DNA of 64,000 bases, from NCBI GenBank assembly GCA_023055425.1, contig JALGPY010000006.1:91423935-91487934 (forward strand). Reading direction: 5' to 3'. The notes under the pieces are model-generated. The model was not told the origin of the DNA. It saw nothing but the letters and a program-made list of their open reading frames with translations, and did not search any database. The position numbers and the translations under genes were made by a program. Positions 59,207 through 64,000 of this stretch are shown in pieces; position 1 is the first letter of the stretch, and each line of letters starts with the position of its first letter. Source of the stretch: Linanthus parryae (taxonomy: Eukaryota; Streptophyta; Magnoliopsida; Ericales; Polemoniaceae).

Positions 59207-61643
59207 TATTAATGCAAAATAGTGGGATGTGGTATCCCAATTACATCAAAATCAAGAAGCCATTGGGCCCATAACGGGTTACTACCTAACCATACATGTT
59301 TATTTTGGATTGAAACTACGAAATTTGCAAAAGAATGGGCAACTTCATTACCTGAGCGGTGGCAGTAGTTGAAAGAAACATGCTTGAATCGTTGGCGTTG
59401 AGCATGAATCTGACGGAAAACGTCTCCTACCTCAGACCGGAAATTGCCAACACCGTACTTATACTTGATTGTATCAACTACCCTTTTGGCATCCGTCTCA
59501 ACGATTAACTGTCTTTTACCACACTCTAAGGCGAGGAGAAGGCCTTCTCGGATAGTGTGGGCCTCGGCTTCAAAGGCAGTAGTTGCTGTTGGAGTAGGAG
59601 TAGCGACTGCCGCAGTAAACTCTCCGCTGCTGTTTCGGAGTACCGCACCAGCCGCTGCGAGGCCCTTGTTGGGATGCGAAGAGCCACCAGTATTGACTTT
59701 GAAATTCCCCTATTCTTGTGGTCGCCAACAGCTAGCCACCGGAACGTCCGTAGGAGTGACAGATCGTTGAACCAGCCGAGAGTTACTAGCAATTCCCATA
59801 AAACTTTGAATCGAGCACAACAGAGTTTTGGCATTAAAGACTTCATTTTGAAACACAACTAAGTTTCGTTGCGCCCAGATTCTCCAAATAATGGTGCAAA
59901 AGGAGATCCGATCACTAGCCGAGAGCTTCAAAAAGATTGTAGGAATCCAACAAAAAATATTACCCACAAATGTGTCACTAAATTGTGGACCCATGAAGTA
60001 TTCCCAGACCTATCTGACGATCGGGCATTCCACAAAAAATTGGGAAACTAATTCTTGACACTTGTTACACAGTGCACTACTAGTAGGAATGTTCTTGTTG
60101 ACACGCAAAATCTTATCCCTAGTTGCTAACGACTCTTGCGCCGCCCTCCAAACCGTAGAAATCATTTTTGGTTGTACCTTTGTTTTCCATAGAGCTTTGA
60201 TCCATGGTTTTGCCGCCTCAGAGGAAGAGGCCAAATCATTATTCAGAGCTTTTTGACGACGAAGCAGAGCGTATCCTGAAGAAACATTATAGTTCCCATC
60301 TTCTGAATAGTGCCAAACCCGAGAATCTTGAGTGGGATTTGGGGAAATTGGAATTTTCATGATATCAACCAAATCAGGTCCGAATCCAAGGCATTCGAAT
60401 TTGGCCATATCCCAAGTTCTTTCTGGAGTAATAAACTCCGCTAAGCGGAGGTTTTCAGCTGCCAAGGGACGCATGAGGGTCCGGAACTTTGGTTCCCTTT
60501 TAATCCAAGGATCATTAATAACTGAAATAGAAAGACCATCCCCTACTTTCCATCGCAACCTACTACAAATGAGCTTTCTAGCACTAGAGATGGAGCGCCA
60601 AGCATATGAGCTATTCTTATGAGGAGTAGCATTTAAAATATCCGAGCTATGCACGTACTTATGCTTAAAAATTCGGCTCATCAAGCAATTAGTGCTACAA
60701 ATCCTCCAAAGCTGCTTAGCAAGAAGGGCTGTATTAAAATCTTCCAAGTCTTTGAAACCAATGCCTTCCTCATCCTTTTGCTCTTTTAACGAGTTCCAAG
60801 CAATCCAATGCCCACCTCTTTGGTCCGATTGTTTACCCCAGAAGAATTAATTCGACATCATCTATAACTTGTGGCACAAGGAAACAGGAATCTTGAAGCA
60901 ACTCATTGTATAAACTGGCATGGATTGTGACACAGCTTTAATGATGACTTCTCGACCTGCATAAGAAAGAGTTTACTTCCACCCTTTAAAATTGTTAGCA
61001 ACTTTCTCAGTAAGCCCACCGAAATTATCACATGGTTTCTTGCCGATCACAGTTGGAAGTCCCAAATATTTCTCATGATTAGCAGATTCATTTATACTAA
61101 GGAGATAACAAATATTACCTCGATCTATGGTCGGCACATTAGAAGAAAAAACATCAGATGATTTATGTAAATTAACCTTCTGACCTGAAGCGGCTTCATA
61201 CTGTTCCAGTAACATCTGGAAGAAGCTTATTTCCTCCGTCGTAGACTTGAGAAACATCATACTCTCGTCTGCAAAGAAGATATGGGTAATAACCGGCCCA
61301 CCTCTAGAAGCTGAAATTCCAGATAGCCGTCCTTCGCCAACTGCTGAGCTTAGGGCTCTAGATAAGGTTTCCCCCACAAAAAGGAAAAGATAAGGCAATA
61401 AGGGACATCCCTGCCTGAGACCACGTTCTGGAGTGAATTTTCCCTTAGTTTCATCCCGTATAGAAAAAGTGTAGGAAACAGTTGAGATACAGGCGTGAAC
61501 TAGTTTCACCCATCGATCACTGAATCCTATCTTTGACATTGTGGCTTCGAGGAAGCACCATTTTGAACGGCCTTATTTTTTCCATATCAAGTTTGACTGC
61601 TATATATCCAGCCTTTCCTTTTTCCTAGTACGCATAGAGTGCA
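59207..61643 (-). pseudogene. LINE H ORF2 remnant: RT, zf-RVT, RNase H
   Basis: From the 5' side: HSMRTRKK, GKAGYIAVKLDMEK (off frame), then the segment that should read AYDRVEW is replaced by a 24-bp patch. ATMSKIGFSDRWVKLVHACI starts the open frame 61539-60973 with RGLRQGCPLLPYLFLF and HIFFADESMMF. The catalytic box is FADE, not FADD. Then GFKDL-EDFNTALLAKQLWRI, GDGLSISVINDPWI, SRVWHYSEDGNYNVSSGY, zf-RVT CNKCQELVSQFFVEC, and RNase H: FKVNTGGSSHPNKG (first catalytic Asp replaced by Gly), TAFEAEAHTIREGL, LIVETDAKRVVDTI, HRSGNEVAHSFANF. Ends HPTILH stop. Stops at 60010 and 59710 and several shifts. Confidence 0.9.
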
Positions 61644-61649
61644 TCATTT

Positions 61650-61870
61650 TGAACGGCCTTATTTTTTCAAGAGAATTGAGATTTGGTTGGAAACGAGGTT
61701 TCGTCAACATGCCTCAGTATTCTTAATGACAGTGCTAGCTTGGAAGGCTTCAACAACACTGTGATTTATTTGATTCCTAAGGTGAAATAGGTACGCTCCC
61801 CAGCAAATTTGAGACCGATTTGTTTATGTTCAGTTATTTATAAAGCTATGGCTAATCGTTTAAAGGAAGC
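61650..61870 (+). pseudogene. LINE H inverted 5' segment of RT
   Basis: Plus-strand translation: TALFFQEN, TGA for Trp, DLVGNEVSSTCLSILNDSAS, LEGFNNTVIYLIPKVK, TAG, SPANLRPICLCSVIYKAMAN RLKEAF. In LINE RTs this block (FFQ.WDLVG to FRPISLCNVIYK) immediately precedes the region where the minus-strand part begins; about 25 residues are missing between the two. A 20-bp piece, TTTATAAAGCTATGGCTAA, recurs at 61832 and 61889. Confidence 0.85.
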
Positions 61871-62076
61871 TTTTTGTTTTGTTTTAATTTATAAAGCTAT
61901 GGCTAAGAGTTTTGATTACATAGTCAACACTGCTACTAACAACAATTAAAAACCTCGAAAAAAGTTAGAAAAACATGAACCACTTATTTACTATAGTACA
62001 CAAATACACATCCCAATGGCCACTGCTCGAAAAGAACAAATTCCCGCATCATACCTTCCGGCTTCCACCATAGTGC

Positions 62077-62289
62077 TCAAGAGGAATCCCCGCTCCACCG
62101 AAAATTGTACGAAACTCTACACACGATAGTATCGCTTTTTGGTTTTGGGGCAATTGGAGTTTTGACTTCTTCTGCACAAATTCCTTTGAGTGGAGGAATT
62201 TTTGTTTGCTCTAAGAGCAAACGATGTGGATTTTCTCTAACCATACAACACAGGGCACGCCAAGAAGAAAGAGAATGAGTAACAGACAA
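62077..62289 (-). CDS. hypothetical small frame, weak
   Basis: 70 codons from MSVTHSLSSWRALCCMVREN to SGDSS stop, with PPLKGICAEEVKTPIAPKPK. Not recognised; no domain, no splice evidence. It is the only part of the right-hand third that is not explained by a TE, lying between LINE H and the CACTA end, so it could be the edge of a host exon or chance. Confidence 0.15.
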   Translation of the reverse strand: MSVTHSLSSWRALCCMVRENPHRLLLEQTKIPPLKGICAEEVKTPIAPKPKSDTIVCRVSYNFRWSGDSS

Positions 62290-62394
62290 AAGAAAGTGGA
62301 TTCCTACATGTTTCTGACGTGTCCTGTGATGTATAAGCTTCTTATTGTTCGGCTTGAAATTGAATGATCTATTCCTCGTGGTGTTATTTCATAT

Positions 62395-64000
62395 CACTAC
62401 CAAAAGTTCGGCTTATTACGACGAGTTAACACGTCGTTAAATCAAGAAAACTCGTCGTTAGAATGAAAATCGACGAAAAATCATCGTCAAAAGTGCTCCG
62501 TCGTTAGTTCAACAGGGCGACAAAATATCCAATAGTCGGTAAACGATATGTACCGACCAATTTTTCGACTATATTTTTCGTCGTTGGACTTTTTCCGACG
62601 ACTTCCCCACCAAAAAAATTTATGGTCAAATCTTTTGCCGACAATTATTTGGACTAGATTTTGTACGCGTTGAATTTGTGCCGACAATTATTCTCATAGT
62701 CTTTTGGCTTTGGACGACTATTTTTTTGCGTCGTTATTTATTATCTATTTTGGTAAATTTTTGTGATGTTTGCCCATTTTTTCTTGAAAAGACGACCATT
62801 GTACTTGTCTTTATTTCTTGAAACGACAATTTTCTTTGTCGTATATAGTCATTTTGCTCACTAATTGTTCGTCGAAAAGTGGTCGTCTATAAAAATAATA
62901 TTTTTTTATAAATAAATACTAAAATCATAAACAACTTGAAAAAAAAATGAAATTTTTATTAATATCAACCGAACCCAGTGTACCAAAAATTTGTACGTTT
63001 ACATCAACTACAACATAAAATCCTAACAAATTATATATCATCCAAAACAAAACTACAAACTTGGCATAATCTACACTAGATAGGTACGTAGTTGTGAGTA
63101 GGGAAGCTTTGATGTGAACGTGTATCGTGCATGGGAGGTGGAGGCGACATTGAGTTATTGCAAGCTAGACGGTCATGCAATCGTCGTGTTGGAAGTCTGA
63201 TTCACAAAACCTGAAGACATTCACAAACAACATATAAATTTTCTGACAAGTATGAACAAGAATTATGTTATGCAGTACAAGGTGTATGCTAAACTAAACT
63301 ATGCTAGTTAGCTGTTCACCCGATATACAAAATTCACATTCTTAAATCTGATTCACACATATAACAATAGACGACTTCCGGAAGAAGGCTCAACAGTGAC
63401 ATTGTCAAATGCAATTTTTCGCTCTCATGGAGCCCTCATCTCAATTCAACTATACCGATAAACTTCCATAACTTCGGAGCGCATACAATGTACATATAAT
63501 ATTGTGCGTGCAGTGTGTGAATTGTATGCATGGTCTCCACGAGGCAGGAGTCTTCACTCACACCATGCAGGGGTCTCGAGCGAGCAATATGCAGCATACA
63601 GCAGTGGAAGTGTACAACATAGTGAGTGTTTCAGTGCGTGTTCCATGCATAGCTTCCACCTGGCAGGAGCCTCCACCCACACCACGCAAGGGTCTCGTTT
63701 ATGATTTTCAAATGCGAGGAACAGTCAGATGATGTCAATTATTGCAGGATAATTTACCTCTATTGGCGACGCAACTCGTCCTTCAGCCAAATACTCTGCA
63801 AATATTTTGGAGATTTCTGGCCTGGTATTTATTGGACATCACATAAGGCGCTAATATATACTAAGAGTATCAATGTTCTATAACATGAAAATTGTACCTG
63901 CAACAGGTGATTGGAAAAAAAGTTGGTGTAATTTTGTAATGTAGCCACCCCTAATCAATGAGGGGGTTATGAGCCTATACCTACTGCACTAATCTCTAAA
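62395..64000 (+). mobile_element. CACTA-like element, left end; continues beyond window
   Basis: Begins CACTACCAAAAGTTC, the CACTA-type terminus, followed over 500 bp by many direct and inverted copies of a CGTCGTTA/ACGACGA/GACGA motif (for example near 62423, 62431, 62449, 62471, 62502, 62579, 62731). Such subterminal repeats are the transposase binding pattern of this superfamily. The right end is outside. Nothing in 62940-64000 could be matched to a transposase; an AT-rich stretch with a poly(A)/(T) signature near 62937-62960 could be the 3' end of a minus-strand gene. Confidence 0.6.
63525..63700. repeat. imperfect direct duplication in the CACTA-like element
   Basis: GCATGGTCTCCACGAGGCAG and following CACACCATGCAGGGGTCTCG at 63529-63580 recur at 63646-63697 as GCATAGCTTCCACCTGGCAG and CACACCACGCAAGGGTCTCG, offset about 117 bp. 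The frames 63502-63732 and 63504-63704 come from this repeat. Confidence 0.85.

Larger units (their letters stand above)
59171..61870 (-). mobile_element. LINE H: 5'-truncated L1-type element with inverted 5' segment
   Basis: Minus-strand 3' part of an L1-type LINE (RT palm to RNase H) with stop TAA at about 59207 and a terminal A-rich tail (59171-59191). At about 61645 the orientation flips: 61650-61870, on the plus strand, encodes an RT segment that normally lies just upstream of the palm. This is the structure expected from twin priming during LINE insertion. A different family from LINE G. Confidence 0.88.

Overview
The window is nuclear DNA of a flowering plant, probably a eudicot. The evidence is one recognisable host gene fragment with plant-type splice sites (a cyclin-T homologue, minus strand, left edge) and about 60 kb of plant-specific transposable elements: Ty1/copia, Ty3/gypsy, L1-type LINEs, a TRIM and CACTA ends. 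I cannot name the species. No RNA gene, CRISPR array or bacterial operon was seen.

Layout. 1-2.4 kb: first two coding exons of the cyclin-T gene, its 3' part lying off the left edge. 2.6-4.9 kb: diverged duplication and a decayed LINE reverse transcriptase. 4.9-7.1 kb: no recognisable gene. 7.1-8.6 kb: a 1.6 kb imperfect palindrome. 8.8-34.3 kb: an old Ty1/copia element (called Copia-1) split in the middle by an 18 kb nest. That nest holds a truncated gypsy LTR (A), then an internally deleted SIRE-like copia element (C). C itself contains a solo gypsy LTR (B, 5-bp duplication TTTTT) and a pol-less gypsy element with an open gag (E, 5-bp duplication GTGTC). 34.3-52.3 kb: a Tat/Athila-like gypsy remnant (F) whose 3' LTR is split by a complete but decayed SIRE-like element (D, 38.9-49.8 kb) and by a TRIM. 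52.8-58.7 kb: a long minus-strand LINE (G). 59.2-61.9 kb: a second minus-strand LINE (H) with a poly(A) tail and an inverted 5' segment. From 62.4 kb to the edge: the start of a CACTA-like element.

Apart from the cyclin-T exons almost everything is dead or non-autonomous mobile DNA. The only long uninterrupted retroelement frame is the 437-codon gag of E. The most interesting signals are: (1) a dispersed palindrome, consensus TTTCAARGCYTTGAAA, scattered through the LTRs, spacers and even reading frames of the two SIRE-like elements, with the core changed in step between them; (2) E, which is nested inside C and so younger, yet has more diverged LTRs than C together with a perfect target duplication and an open gag; (3) the long palindrome at 7.1-8.6 kb, one arm of which looks like a leader exon with a splice donor; (4) LINE H, a probable twin-priming product with an odd 24-bp patch. 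LTR identities quoted are estimates by eye, not computed alignments.
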